Part shown: piece by piece, positions 1-6,991 of the stretch
Layout: the number at the start of each line of letters is the position of its first letter
Numbering within the stretch: position 1 is the stretch's first letter
Assembly: GCA_029548025.1 (NCBI GenBank)
Contig: JAKPOE010000292.1
Span: forward strand, 1 to 10,755
Reading direction: 5' to 3'
Length of the DNA stretch: 10,755 nt
Origin: Spirochaetota bacterium
GTDB lineage: Bacteria > Spirochaetota > UBA4802 > UB4802
The notes under the pieces: generated by a model
Database searches by the model: none
What the model saw: only the letters and a program-made list of their open reading frames with translations
Told to the model about the DNA's origin: nothing
Made by a program: the position numbers and the translations under genes

Positions 1-1
1 G

Positions 2-289
2 GGCTCTGCCACCTATGGGACAGCCCAGGAAATCGAATATGAACTTCAAAATGCTGATATACTTGTGGTTGATGATTTTGGTGTTCAGCGTGATTCGGCA
101 TGGGAGCAGGAAACATTGTATAATCTGGTTGATGCCCGCTATGAAGCAGAAAAATTTACACTATTCACTTCAAATGTTGATCCATACCGGGCGCTGGCTG
201 ATATCGCAGAAGGCAGGGTTCTTTCCCGCATTAAGGAGATGTGTACTATTATAGAATTAACAGGTAGTGATTACAGGGAAAACCTATAA
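2..289 (+). CDS. DnaC/IstB-like AAA+ ATPase, 3' part (5' end outside window)
   Basis: This is the C-terminal 95 residues of an AAA+ ATPase of the DnaC/DnaI/IstB type; the reading frame is open from base 2. A Walker B strand (ILVVDDFG) is followed by the family's helix (LYNLVDARYEA), a sensor-1-like TSN, and the arginine-bearing segment GRVLSRIKEMCTIIEL that typifies DnaC-like helicase loaders. The Walker A motif must lie upstream, outside the window. Such proteins load the replicative DnaB-type helicase; IstB homologues assist transposases. No transposase gene is visible here, and the frame runs straight into folK, so a chromosomal loader-like ATPase is more likely than an IS21 helper. The stop codon shares a base with the folK start (TAATG), implying translational coupling. 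The family assignment is firm; the specific cellular role is inferred. Confidence 0.85.
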   Translation, partial: GSATYGTAQEIEYELQNADILVVDDFGVQRDSAWEQETLYNLVDARYEAEKFTLFTSNVDPYRALADIAEGRVLSRIKEMCTIIELTGSDYRENL

Positions 290-750
290 TGGAAACTATC
301 GCTTATATAGTATTGGGAAGCAACATAGATGACAGGCTTGCAAACATACACCAGGCACTTTCATTGTTATCAACAGTTGAGGATACAACGATAGTGAAGC
401 AAAGCAGCATTATTGAAACAAAGCCCCTTGAATTTACCGAGCAGCCAGACTTTTTAAACTGCGTTGTTGAGATAGTTACAGGGCTTAAAGCTGAAAATGT
501 ATTACACCATTTGCTGGATATAGAAGATAAGCTTGGCAGGGTACGTACTGTGGCAAAAGGGCCCCGCATCATCGACTGTGATCTGCTGCTCTTTGGCAAT
601 GTTGTATGCACTACCAAACATTTAACACTTCCTCATCCACAGATATATTCGCGTCCGTTTGTGTGGCAGCTTTTATCAGAAATAAATATGAACATCATTG
701 ATCCTGTTTCACATAAACTTTTAAGCGAGGTTGTAGCATGTCATCAATAA
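289..750 (+). CDS. folK: 2-amino-4-hydroxy-6-hydroxymethyldihydropteridine pyrophosphokinase (HPPK)
   Basis: A 153-residue protein of normal HPPK length. It transfers pyrophosphate from ATP to 6-hydroxymethyl-7,8-dihydropterin, a cytoplasmic step of folate synthesis before dihydropteroate synthase. Visible signatures are LGSN at residues 9-12, QPDFLN at 52-57, the PROSITE-type block GPRIIDCDLLLFG at 91-103, and LPHP at 114-117. D96 and D98 correspond to the two magnesium-binding aspartates of the E. coli enzyme (D95, D97). The ATG overlaps the upstream stop by one base, and no strong Shine-Dalgarno is apparent, so it is probably translated by coupling. The 3' end overlaps panB by 13 nt. It stands alone as HPPK, not fused to FolB or FolP. 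folK beside panB is a recurrent bacterial arrangement linking two pterin/CoA precursor pathways. Confidence 0.96.
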   Translation: METIAYIVLGSNIDDRLANIHQALSLLSTVEDTTIVKQSSIIETKPLEFTEQPDFLNCVVEIVTGLKAENVLHHLLDIEDKLGRVRTVAKGPRIIDCDLLLFGNVVCTTKHLTLPHPQIYSRPFVWQLLSEINMNIIDPVSHKLLSEVVACHQ

Positions 751-1541
751 AAAACATCAAAGACTTTGCAAAGATGAAACAAGCCGGGCAACCAATTACC
801 ATGATAACCTGTTACGATTATGCATTTGCACGTATTGTAAACGAAACTGATATCGATACAATACTGGTTGGCGATTCACTGGGCAATGTTGTTGCCGGAT
901 ACGACACAACTATTCCAGTGACGCTTGACCAGATGATATACCATAGCAGTATGGTTAAGCGCGGTGCTCCCGGCAGCTTTATTGTTACTGACCTTCCTTT
1001 CATGAGCTATCACGTTTCCATAGCAGATACCATGCGCAATTGCGGGCGCATCATGAAGGAAACCGGGAGCAATGCGGTTAAGCTTGAAGGCGGCAAGGAT
1101 TTTGTCCCTGTAGTGGAAGCGCTTGTCAAAGCTTCTATCCCCGTCATGGGACATCTTGGTTTAACACCACAATCAGTTCATAAATTGGGCGGTTACTCCG
1201 TTCAGGGCAAGGATGAAGAGCAACGAAAAACCATACTGGAGGATGCGCTGCTGTTACAGGAAGCAGGAGCATTTGCCATTGTACTGGAGATGGTGCCCGA
1301 ACCATTAGCAAAAGAGATAACCCAAAGACTTGCTATCCCCACTATTGGGATAGGGGCAGGACGCTACTGTGATGGGCAGGTGCTGGTTATCCATGATCTT
1401 TTAGGGTTAAATAAGGGTTTCAATCCAAAATTTCTTAAACGATATGCTGATCTCTATACTATATCACAACAGGCAATCCAAAATTATCACAAAGAAGTTA
1501 AAGAGCATACCTTCCCTGCAGAGGAAAATGTGTTCAAGTAA
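738..1541 (+). CDS. panB: 3-methyl-2-oxobutanoate hydroxymethyltransferase
   Basis: A 267-residue ketopantoate hydroxymethyltransferase, the usual length for the family. It adds a hydroxymethyl group from 5,10-methylenetetrahydrofolate to alpha-ketoisovalerate, the first committed step of pantothenate and CoA synthesis; its cofactor links it functionally to folK. The TIM-barrel signatures are all present: VGDSLG with D46, TDLPF with D85, KLEGG with E117, VLEMVP with E184 (predicted catalytic/metal residues by E. coli equivalence: D45, D84, E114, E181) and GIGAG at 204-208. The ATG at 738 lies inside the folK 3' end, with GAGGT at about 728-731 giving good ribosome-binding spacing. The gene ends with TAA at 1539-1541, immediately abutting the stop of the convergent gene. 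No panC or panD is visible nearby. Confidence 0.97.
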   Translation: MSSIKNIKDFAKMKQAGQPITMITCYDYAFARIVNETDIDTILVGDSLGNVVAGYDTTIPVTLDQMIYHSSMVKRGAPGSFIVTDLPFMSYHVSIADTMRNCGRIMKETGSNAVKLEGGKDFVPVVEALVKASIPVMGHLGLTPQSVHKLGGYSVQGKDEEQRKTILEDALLLQEAGAFAIVLEMVPEPLAKEITQRLAIPTIGIGAGRYCDGQVLVIHDLLGLNKGFNPKFLKRYADLYTISQQAIQNYHKEVKEHTFPAEENVFK

Positions 1542-2462
1542 CTATCGTGGAAACTGCTTTCCAATCTCATCATTATATTCCTTGATCATTTTTGCAATTG
1601 CTTCATCATCGGGGTCTTCATATCGCGGATGGATAAATGTATGCTTATACGAAGCAATATATTTATTAGTTATTACAGCATCAAGCACGCCAATACGCGC
1701 CCCATTTGCTCCTGCCTGCACTATAAACGTATTGCCAATCTTTACAGGCTTTTTTATAAGTGTTTGTGAATGTCCACCAACAATAAGTCCAATCTGGGGA
1801 AACTGCGCTGCCAGCTCTTTATCCTTTTCAAAACCGCAATGCGAAAGCAGCACAATAAAATCCATTTTTTCCATGGCGGCAATCTCTTTTTTCAATGCTT
1901 CGGTTATATCGGTAACCTTAATCTTGGTGATAATATCATTGGGGTAGTACTTAAAGGCGTCGTTATCAATAATGGCGGTAATACCTATTTTCATGGTACC
2001 GACAGTTACTGTTATATTTTTTTTTGGCGACAACCATCTGCCACCGATAGAATAGTACAGGTTGGCACTCACAAACGGCAGCTCATTGATGTACTGATGG
2101 AATGTGTTAACCCCTGCAGCAAACTCCTGATCGCCAATCCCCACAGCCGTATAGCCAATATGCCGGTAGGCTTTCATAATATATTTTGTAAGCATGGTGT
2201 CAGGATAGTAACTACAGAAATCTCCACTTTCAAGGAGTACTGCGCCAGGATATTTTGTTTTTAATTGGGCAACAGCATACCCGCGCTTAACAAGCCCTCC
2301 CTTAGGATCGGCAGCGCACTGACAGGCATCGATAATCCCATTAAGGGAGTTGGTATACAAAAATGTTACCCTGTTTTTATCCTGTGCCCATGAGCATACT
2401 GTCATTGATACTATAATTAAACTGCCACATACAATTGTTATCTGCTTCGATATCATACTCAT
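1542..2462 (-). CDS. exported UshA-like metallophosphatase-fold protein with CxC motif
   Basis: With the start at 2462 this is a 306-residue protein. Residues 1-26 form a signal peptide: a hydrophobic core, then SWA before Q27, suiting cleavage by signal peptidase I. The mature part has the fold order of 5'-nucleotidase/UshA-like calcineurin phosphoesterases: TNSLNG (37-42), SGDF (79-82), GDQEF (110-114), SANL (132-135), LLSHCG (205-210) and VGGHSQT (228-234). Canonical enzymes have TNDxHG and GNHEF, so the first aspartate and histidine and the catalytic histidine are replaced (S39, N41, Q112). Between blocks one and two sits ACQC followed by GGLVKRG (C47, C49), which I recall from the UshA-like (seleno)protein subfamily often found with cytochromes. 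Here both positions are ordinary cysteine codons. Location is probably periplasmic; substrate and activity are unknown. Confidence 0.8.
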   Translation of the reverse strand: MSMISKQITIVCGSLIIVSMTVCSWAQDKNRVTFLYTNSLNGIIDACQCAADPKGGLVKRGYAVAQLKTKYPGAVLLESGDFCSYYPDTMLTKYIMKAYRHIGYTAVGIGDQEFAAGVNTFHQYINELPFVSANLYYSIGGRWLSPKKNITVTVGTMKIGITAIIDNDAFKYYPNDIITKIKVTDITEALKKEIAAMEKMDFIVLLSHCGFEKDKELAAQFPQIGLIVGGHSQTLIKKPVKIGNTFIVQAGANGARIGVLDAVITNKYIASYKHTFIHPRYEDPDDEAIAKMIKEYNDEIGKQFPR

Positions 2463-2471
2463 AGATATGCA

Positions 2472-2477
2472 CTCCTC
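2472..2477 (-). promoter_or_regulatory. Shine-Dalgarno fixing the start of the exported CxC protein
   Basis: On the minus strand GAGGAG lies 9 nt before the ATG at 2462. This start places the signal peptide at the N-terminus. The alternative in-frame start at 2537 would add 25 residues translated from the palindromic repeat and bury the signal peptide, so the shorter form is preferred. Confidence 0.75.
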
Positions 2478-2503
2478 TATAAAAAATAGATTTATCAACG
2501 ATT

Positions 2504-2599
2504 GCCATTCCGGGCTTGCCCGGACCACCTTTGTCATTCTGGACCTGTTCCAGAATCCAGATATATAACTTTAGATCCCGACTCGGCGTTCAGGATGAC
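2504..2599. repeat. dispersed palindromic repeat, two tandem related units
   Basis: A non-coding block in the 232-nt spacer between two minus-strand genes. Unit 1 starts GCCATTCCGGG at 2504 and contains the inverted arms CCGGGC/GCCCGG (2510-2523, 2-nt loop). Unit 2 starts GTCATTCTGGA at 2533 and contains 8-bp perfect arms ATTCTGGA/TCCAGAAT (2536-2543 and 2549-2556, 5-nt loop). The first 20 bases of the two units align at 12 positions, and seven of the eight differences are transitions. The block ends with TTCAGGATGAC (2589-2599), the reverse-complement style of the GTCATYCTGAA edge. This is the pattern of non-autonomous dispersed repeats found in intergenic spacers of many Gram-negative genomes. 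Copy number elsewhere cannot be seen here. Bases 2600-2668 show nothing I can name. Confidence 0.65.
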
Positions 2600-2668
2600 T
2601 ATCGGTTTTACCTCATCATAACATTGAGCACCATTGTTATACTGAATCATGACATGCATCCAGTACAG

Positions 2669-2695
2669 GTTTGCTCTGGAATTTAAAAAGCAAAC
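2669..2695 (-). terminator. weak stem-loop at the 3' end of the HD-GYP gene
   Basis: Arms GTTTGCT (2669-2675) and AGCAAAC (2689-2695) pair perfectly over 7 bp around a 13-nt loop; the upper arm touches the stop codon of the minus-strand HD-GYP gene. No run of T follows in the direction of transcription, so it is not a classical intrinsic terminator. It may protect the 3' end of the message or be chance in AT-rich DNA. Confidence 0.3.
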
Positions 2696-4758
2696 TATTG
2701 CGCTTTTATCCTGTAGGCATCCCTATCAAATTGATCATATATTTTTTTATTTATAAACAGAGCAACCAATTCTTTGTCAAGTTTATTGTTACAGGCTTCT
2801 TCCTCAATTATTTTTAACGCCTGATTAAAGGTAATTGGTGGTTTGTATGGTCTGTCGGTAGCAATTAATGCATCAAAGATATCAGCCAGTGCCATAATCC
2901 GTGCCTGCAATGGTATTGCATCGCCTTTTAATCCATAGGGGTACCCCGTTCCATCCAGCTTTTCATGATGCTTTATGGCTATTTCGGGTATTTGACTAAA
3001 CTCGGGAGGCCATGGTATCGTACTTACAAAGTTATAGGTGTGAATAACATGACTTTCAATTTCGTGCCGCTCATCTTCATTTAAGCTGCCACGTTTAATT
3101 TTAAGATTCTTTATATCATCATTAGTAACTATCTCCATTGGCTTATTTTCAATATCATAACATTCAAGCGAATGTAACATCATATACAGTGATTCCACCT
3201 CTTTTTCCACATCTATTTCTTTAACCATAGGATTGTTAAGCTCTATAACCTTTTGTTTAGCATTGAGTATTTTTTGCAACACCATGTCGCGTTCATATTC
3301 AATAGATTGAATAACATGCGACCACTTTTCATAATCCATGTCGTTTATTAATTTTTGGTAGATAGTCATTGCATATTTTAACTGCTGGTATCTATACAGA
3401 TACTCCAGCTTAAGCACTATATTATCTAAATCTTTTGGATATAATTTATGTGATTTTAAAAAAATAGCAGTATCAATATATACCTTGCCAAAGTCATGTA
3501 ACAGGGCAGCATATTCAAGTTCCTTTAATTGCGTTTCGGTAAAGGTAACTGATGCAAAAGCCTCATCGTGATCTTCATTGATGGCGTTTGCAATCTTCAA
3601 GCACATGTCAGCAACTCTGAATGAATGGCCTGATGTAGCAACATCACGTGATTCAATTGCCGTAACCGATGCACGCACAAACTCTTCAAACTGATTCTGG
3701 ATCTGGCGTATCATCCTGTTGTTTTCAATTGCAATAGCAGCCTGAGAGGCAACCGCTTCCATTAAGCTTTCATACCGTTTTTGGAATGGTACAACCTTTG
3801 TTTCAAAATCATCCTTGCTTATAAGCTTTACAGAATATGCTTCATTCCCTTTATAATCATTGTTAAAATCTTCCTTACTATTAATTAATTGAATTACCCC
3901 AATAGTCTGATTGATGTGATTAACCATTGGCACTACAAGCATTGATTTTGAACGATAACCATGAGCTTTATCAAATGATGAATTAAATGAAACAGGATCA
4001 TCAACTCCCAACTGGTAAACATCCGGGATGTTCAACACCTGCTGGGTAACAGCAACATATCCTGCAATAGAGCATTTATCCATAGGCATGGAAAATTCTT
4101 CATATGGGAGTTCTTTTGAAAATGTATGTGAATGCTTAAAACGCAATAATTTGTTACCTTCTTTTTCTTCCACAATATAAATACTTCCAGCATCTGCACC
4201 AGTTATGGTTTTACTTAAATGGAGAATAAGACGTAACAGCTTGTCCGGATTTTTTTCTATGGAAAGAGCCTTGCCAATATTAATGAGCGCTTCAAAATCT
4301 CTTTCAGTATCTTCCAGTTCATGGAGATAATGTCGTGTTAAACTCTTTATTTCAAAATGCTGATGAGCGTTATATTGTGACCGTTGTGCAATATATAAAA
4401 ATTCATCCATGGTAATACTATCGCTATAAAAAGCCATTAAACCTTCAATTGCATCAAAACGTTGATGTAAATTGCCAACACATACATAGTTAATGTACAC
4501 ATTTTTACCACTTATATCAATTGTGTTCAGAACAGTTCCTATAGATTCATAACAATCTGAAGGTATAATACATACTAGAGCATAACAACTATTGACATTG
4601 GCAATGAGCAAATGCAGTATATCAGGTAATTCGTTATAAGGGTGAGAAACATAATGGATGGTTGCATCTATAGTTTCAGGAGTTGAGATAACTTTACTGA
4701 GTGAAGCATCGATGATAAAACAAGTATGTACAGGTAAGGATTCCAAAAATACCCTCAA
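2695..4758 (-). CDS. GAF and HD-GYP domain protein, predicted cyclic-di-GMP phosphodiesterase
   Basis: A 687-residue soluble signalling protein. Residues 1-135 are an unassigned alpha/beta region, perhaps a degenerate receiver-like domain. Residues 155-345 form a GAF sensor, followed by a short coiled linker and an HD-GYP domain from about 360 to the end. Catalytic motifs are complete: TSGHSFRV (H378), HDFGK (421-425), IESH (H570), HHEKLDGTGYP (597-607) and DRPYK (635-639). By family knowledge it hydrolyses cyclic-di-GMP in the cytoplasm. About 115 extra residues separate HDFGK from the H570 segment, and a first, histidine-less copy of the KxxxLxxxE helix occurs at 434-456. The start is TTG directly after an in-frame TGA; a TTG at 4746 with GAGGG 5 nt upstream is a credible alternative. 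It follows the cNMP-binding gene by 58 nt, probably in the same operon. Confidence 0.9.
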   Translation of the reverse strand: MRVFLESLPVHTCFIIDASLSKVISTPETIDATIHYVSHPYNELPDILHLLIANVNSCYALVCIIPSDCYESIGTVLNTIDISGKNVYINYVCVGNLHQRFDAIEGLMAFYSDSITMDEFLYIAQRSQYNAHQHFEIKSLTRHYLHELEDTERDFEALINIGKALSIEKNPDKLLRLILHLSKTITGADAGSIYIVEEKEGNKLLRFKHSHTFSKELPYEEFSMPMDKCSIAGYVAVTQQVLNIPDVYQLGVDDPVSFNSSFDKAHGYRSKSMLVVPMVNHINQTIGVIQLINSKEDFNNDYKGNEAYSVKLISKDDFETKVVPFQKRYESLMEAVASQAAIAIENNRMIRQIQNQFEEFVRASVTAIESRDVATSGHSFRVADMCLKIANAINEDHDEAFASVTFTETQLKELEYAALLHDFGKVYIDTAIFLKSHKLYPKDLDNIVLKLEYLYRYQQLKYAMTIYQKLINDMDYEKWSHVIQSIEYERDMVLQKILNAKQKVIELNNPMVKEIDVEKEVESLYMMLHSLECYDIENKPMEIVTNDDIKNLKIKRGSLNEDERHEIESHVIHTYNFVSTIPWPPEFSQIPEIAIKHHEKLDGTGYPYGLKGDAIPLQARIMALADIFDALIATDRPYKPPITFNQALKIIEEEACNNKLDKELVALFINKKIYDQFDRDAYRIKAQ

Positions 4759-4816
4759 TCATTATTAAATTCCATAAAACAACAACAACAGGATAAGCAA
4801 ATTGTCAATGCAAAAA

Positions 4817-6226
4817 TTAAATGTCAATTTCTTCAGAAATTACATGCAACTCTTCTTTCTTGTAGTGGTCAGATTTTTCATCAGTTTTTTCCTCAAACTG
4901 TAAAAATGTATCTGCTTCATTCATTGTCGTTGCAGTAACATGCATCTCTTCAATTGTGGAAACTTTTTCATTTACTGCTGGTTCTGTAACTATTTCCATC
5001 CCCTGTCGTTTCTCAATTTCTTTTTTTTCTTCCTCACTCTCTATTATTGCCATATGGTCACGTGATTTAAAATATTTTGCTTTTGCCGAAAGTTGACTTG
5101 GCTTTTGAACAATGATTTCGCCAATGTTAAACTCTAAATTAGAATCACCAAGAAGTATATTGGTTGACTTCTCCATCTTTGAAGAAATGTAGCCTAACAT
5201 CCTTAAAAGCTCATCAATGCCAAAGTTAAGTTTCACCGGTTCATTGCTTTTAAGCGAAACATTTTTTTCTATAAGCTTATTCTCCAGCAATGCGTAAATT
5301 CGTGTTATTGGTTTATCATACAATTGCGATTCTAATTGTATATAGGTAAACCATATTCTGTGCGATAGTTCCTTAAATATCAACTGGGTTATGGCGGGCA
5401 TTTGTTTCATAACAGCTACCAGCGATTCCTTTTTTATTGGTAACAGAATGGTTTTTCCCCAGCTTATGGCTGCCGCATTGCGAAGTTTGTCCGAAATAAG
5501 AGCCATTTCACCAAATACATCACCCTTCTTCAAAACCGACAAAATAATTTCACTTTCACTTGAAAGTTTTATAATCTTAACCTTGCCTTCTTTGATGATA
5601 TACATTTCATTACCGGGTTCATCCTCGCAAAAGATCATCTGCTGATCCATAAATATCTTATACGGAGGTTCATTAACAGGAACTATCGAACCCTTTACCT
5701 TTCCTTTTATCTTCTCCATTATGCTTTTGACAGCAGTGGCAAACATTCCACCGGGATATAATTCTCCATAACGCTTGCAGCAGTACAATGCATACGCATA
5801 ACTGTTATTTTTATAAAAATAATTGATGTGATTATACAATGCCTCTTCAGGTGTTTCCAGTTCCACCTCTTTATCCTTTAAGGCAATCATCATCTCATTA
5901 TATGCGCGCAGCTCGTCCGAAAAGTAGTTTAACACTTTTATAGCAATTTGAGGTGTCTTTGATAAAAGATTAATAAATTCTTGCCTGGTCAATGATGTAA
6001 TAATGCTATCAGTAAGTGCAATAGCCGATTCCATACGGGGTTTATTGCAAAGGGATGCAGTGACACCAAAAAACTCGCCACCTTTTAATATGTTTTTATA
6101 TATCGGTGCATTTTTATTATAACGGCTTAACTGGACAACCCCTTTATCTACAATGTAAACAGTATCAGCGTCTTCATCACCTTCGATATAAATATATGCT
6201 CCCTTCTTAAAAAGACTCTTTTTCAT
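4817..6226 (-). CDS. tandem cyclic-nucleotide-binding domain protein with degenerate CRP-like C-terminal helices
   Basis: A 469-residue cytoplasmic protein. CNB domain 1 spans about residues 1-110, a TPR-like helical stretch about 125-165, CNB domain 2 about 180-295, then a helical region 305-375 resembling the CRP helix-turn-helix (GIDELLRMLGYISSKMEKS), and an acidic E/K-rich tail from 395. In CNB2 the phosphate-binding cassette is complete (FGEMAL with E240, then R249, then AA). In CNB1 the glutamate is replaced by V55, although R64 is kept at the same distance. Family knowledge says these domains bind cAMP or cGMP; I infer that site 2 is the likelier ligand site. The start ATG lies 6 nt after the DJ-1-family stop, so the two are coupled. 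It could be a regulator or adaptor rather than a DNA-binding factor, because the wing region is poor. Confidence 0.82.
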   Translation of the reverse strand: MKKSLFKKGAYIYIEGDEDADTVYIVDKGVVQLSRYNKNAPIYKNILKGGEFFGVTASLCNKPRMESAIALTDSIITSLTRQEFINLLSKTPQIAIKVLNYFSDELRAYNEMMIALKDKEVELETPEEALYNHINYFYKNNSYAYALYCCKRYGELYPGGMFATAVKSIMEKIKGKVKGSIVPVNEPPYKIFMDQQMIFCEDEPGNEMYIIKEGKVKIIKLSSESEIILSVLKKGDVFGEMALISDKLRNAAAISWGKTILLPIKKESLVAVMKQMPAITQLIFKELSHRIWFTYIQLESQLYDKPITRIYALLENKLIEKNVSLKSNEPVKLNFGIDELLRMLGYISSKMEKSTNILLGDSNLEFNIGEIIVQKPSQLSAKAKYFKSRDHMAIIESEEEKKEIEKRQGMEIVTEPAVNEKVSTIEEMHVTATTMNEADTFLQFEEKTDEKSDHYKKEELHVISEEIDI

Positions 6227-6232
6227 ATATCA

Positions 6233-6781
6233 CTACATCCAATAAACCTGCATGGCATTTTTTAATGTATCCTGAACATCTTTGCCAGCAAAAAGTCCAG
6301 CTAATGTAAGGGCAAATGGTATAGCACAAGCAGGGCCCTTTGCTGTTATAATGGTACCATCTACTACAACCGGTTCATTTATTAATGTTGCACCAATAAG
6401 CTCTCCTTCCAGTCCCGGAAAACAGGTAGCTTTTTTACCATATAAAATCTGTGCCGACCCCAACACGATAGGAGCAGCACATATTGCAGCAACATAGCCG
6501 CCTTTTGAAAAAATATGTTTAATAAATTTAATAACATCATCATCTTTTTTTAAATTTTCACTCCCTGGCATTCCTCCAGGCAACACTATACAATTATAAT
6601 CGACAGGATTGGCTTTGTGCAATAGAATATCAGGTTTTATTGCAATACCGTGCGACCCCGTTATCAGTGAATCGGTTAACCCTGCTGAAACAACATTAAG
6701 ATTTGCTCTCCGCAGTACATCGATTATGGTAATGGCTTCAATCTCTTCACATCCTGGTGCAAGTGGCACAATAATTTTCAT
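6233..6781 (-). CDS. DJ-1/PfpI (YajL-like) family protein
   Basis: With the start at 6781 this is a 182-residue protein, the normal length for DJ-1/YajL. Key positions are GCEEIEA with E15 (equivalent to DJ-1 E18), the LPGGMPG turn (68-74) and the nucleophile elbow AAICAAP with C101 (equivalent to DJ-1 C106). Members are cytoplasmic stress-protection proteins reported as glyoxalases, deglycases or chaperones; which activity applies here cannot be read from sequence. The start is set by a near-perfect AGGAGGT 6 nt upstream. A longer in-frame form would translate the upstream dispersed repeat and is rejected. It is the first gene of a three-gene minus-strand run with the tandem CNB and HD-GYP proteins, only 6 nt from the next gene, suggesting a link between stress state and signalling. 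Confidence 0.9.
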   Translation of the reverse strand: MKIIVPLAPGCEEIEAITIIDVLRRANLNVVSAGLTDSLITGSHGIAIKPDILLHKANPVDYNCIVLPGGMPGSENLKKDDDVIKFIKHIFSKGGYVAAICAAPIVLGSAQILYGKKATCFPGLEGELIGATLINEPVVVDGTIITAKGPACAIPFALTLAGLFAGKDVQDTLKNAMQVYWM

Positions 6782-6787
6782 AATTTT

Positions 6788-6794
6788 ACCTCCT
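6788..6794 (-). promoter_or_regulatory. strong Shine-Dalgarno of the DJ-1 family gene
   Basis: AGGAGGT on the minus strand lies 6 nt before the ATG at 6781. It is the best ribosome-binding site in the window and decides the start against the in-frame ATG at 6847. Confidence 0.85.
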
Positions 6795-6830
6795 ATATAA
6801 TTATAACATGGAATATCTTTTTCTACCTTC

Positions 6831-6991
6831 GTCATTCTGATTAGCACAGTGCTTTATGTCATTCTGATGGAGCATTCGCAAGCATAGAAACTATTCTTTT
6901 ATAAAACGACGAGATTTTTCACTCTGTTAAGAATGACATGACCATACAACAACACGATTGTTCAGAATAACTTTCTACGGCTCAGAATGAC
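6831..6991. repeat. nested GTCATTC-type inverted repeats in a non-coding spacer
   Basis: The outer arms are GTCATTCTGA at 6831-6840 and its exact reverse complement TCAGAATGAC at 6982-6991. The inner arms are GTCATTCTGA at 6858-6867 and TAAGAATGAC at 6928-6937, with one mismatch in 10. A further imperfect copy (TTCAGAATAA) begins at 6961. No credible gene lies between the arms. The pattern suggests one dispersed repeat inserted next to or inside another, or a degraded MITE-like element. The whole spacer 6782-7103 (322 nt) holds this repeat, a long stem at 6991-7038 and nothing else I recognise. The core GTCATTC is shared with the repeat at 2504-2599. Confidence 0.65.

Noticed and set aside
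1444..1947. Plus-strand open frame across the panB end and the convergent gene
   Set aside because: It overlaps two well-supported genes on other frames and shows no domain or ribosome-binding site.
2314..2330. Selenocysteine in the CxC motif of the UshA-like protein
   Set aside because: Both positions are ordinary cysteine codons in this copy, with no in-frame TGA; only the family relation to selenoproteins remains.
2463..2537. N-terminal extension of the exported CxC protein from an ATG at 2537
   Set aside because: The added 25 residues are translated from the palindromic repeat, lack a ribosome-binding site and would displace the signal peptide; the start at 2462 has GAGGAG at good spacing.
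6800..6808. Extended -10 (TGTTATAAT, minus strand) as promoter of the DJ-1 gene
   Set aside because: Its predicted start of transcription would fall on or inside the Shine-Dalgarno at 6788-6794, and there is no -35. It is probably an AT-rich coincidence.
6782..6847. N-terminal extension of the DJ-1 family protein from an ATG at 6847
   Set aside because: It begins within or next to the GTCATTC repeat, and the strong AGGAGGT at 6788-6794 points to the start at 6781, giving the normal family length.
6831..6991. Complete insertion sequence or CRISPR array
   Set aside because: There is no transposase frame between the arms, and no regular repeat-spacer spacing; the repeats are inverted and only a few.
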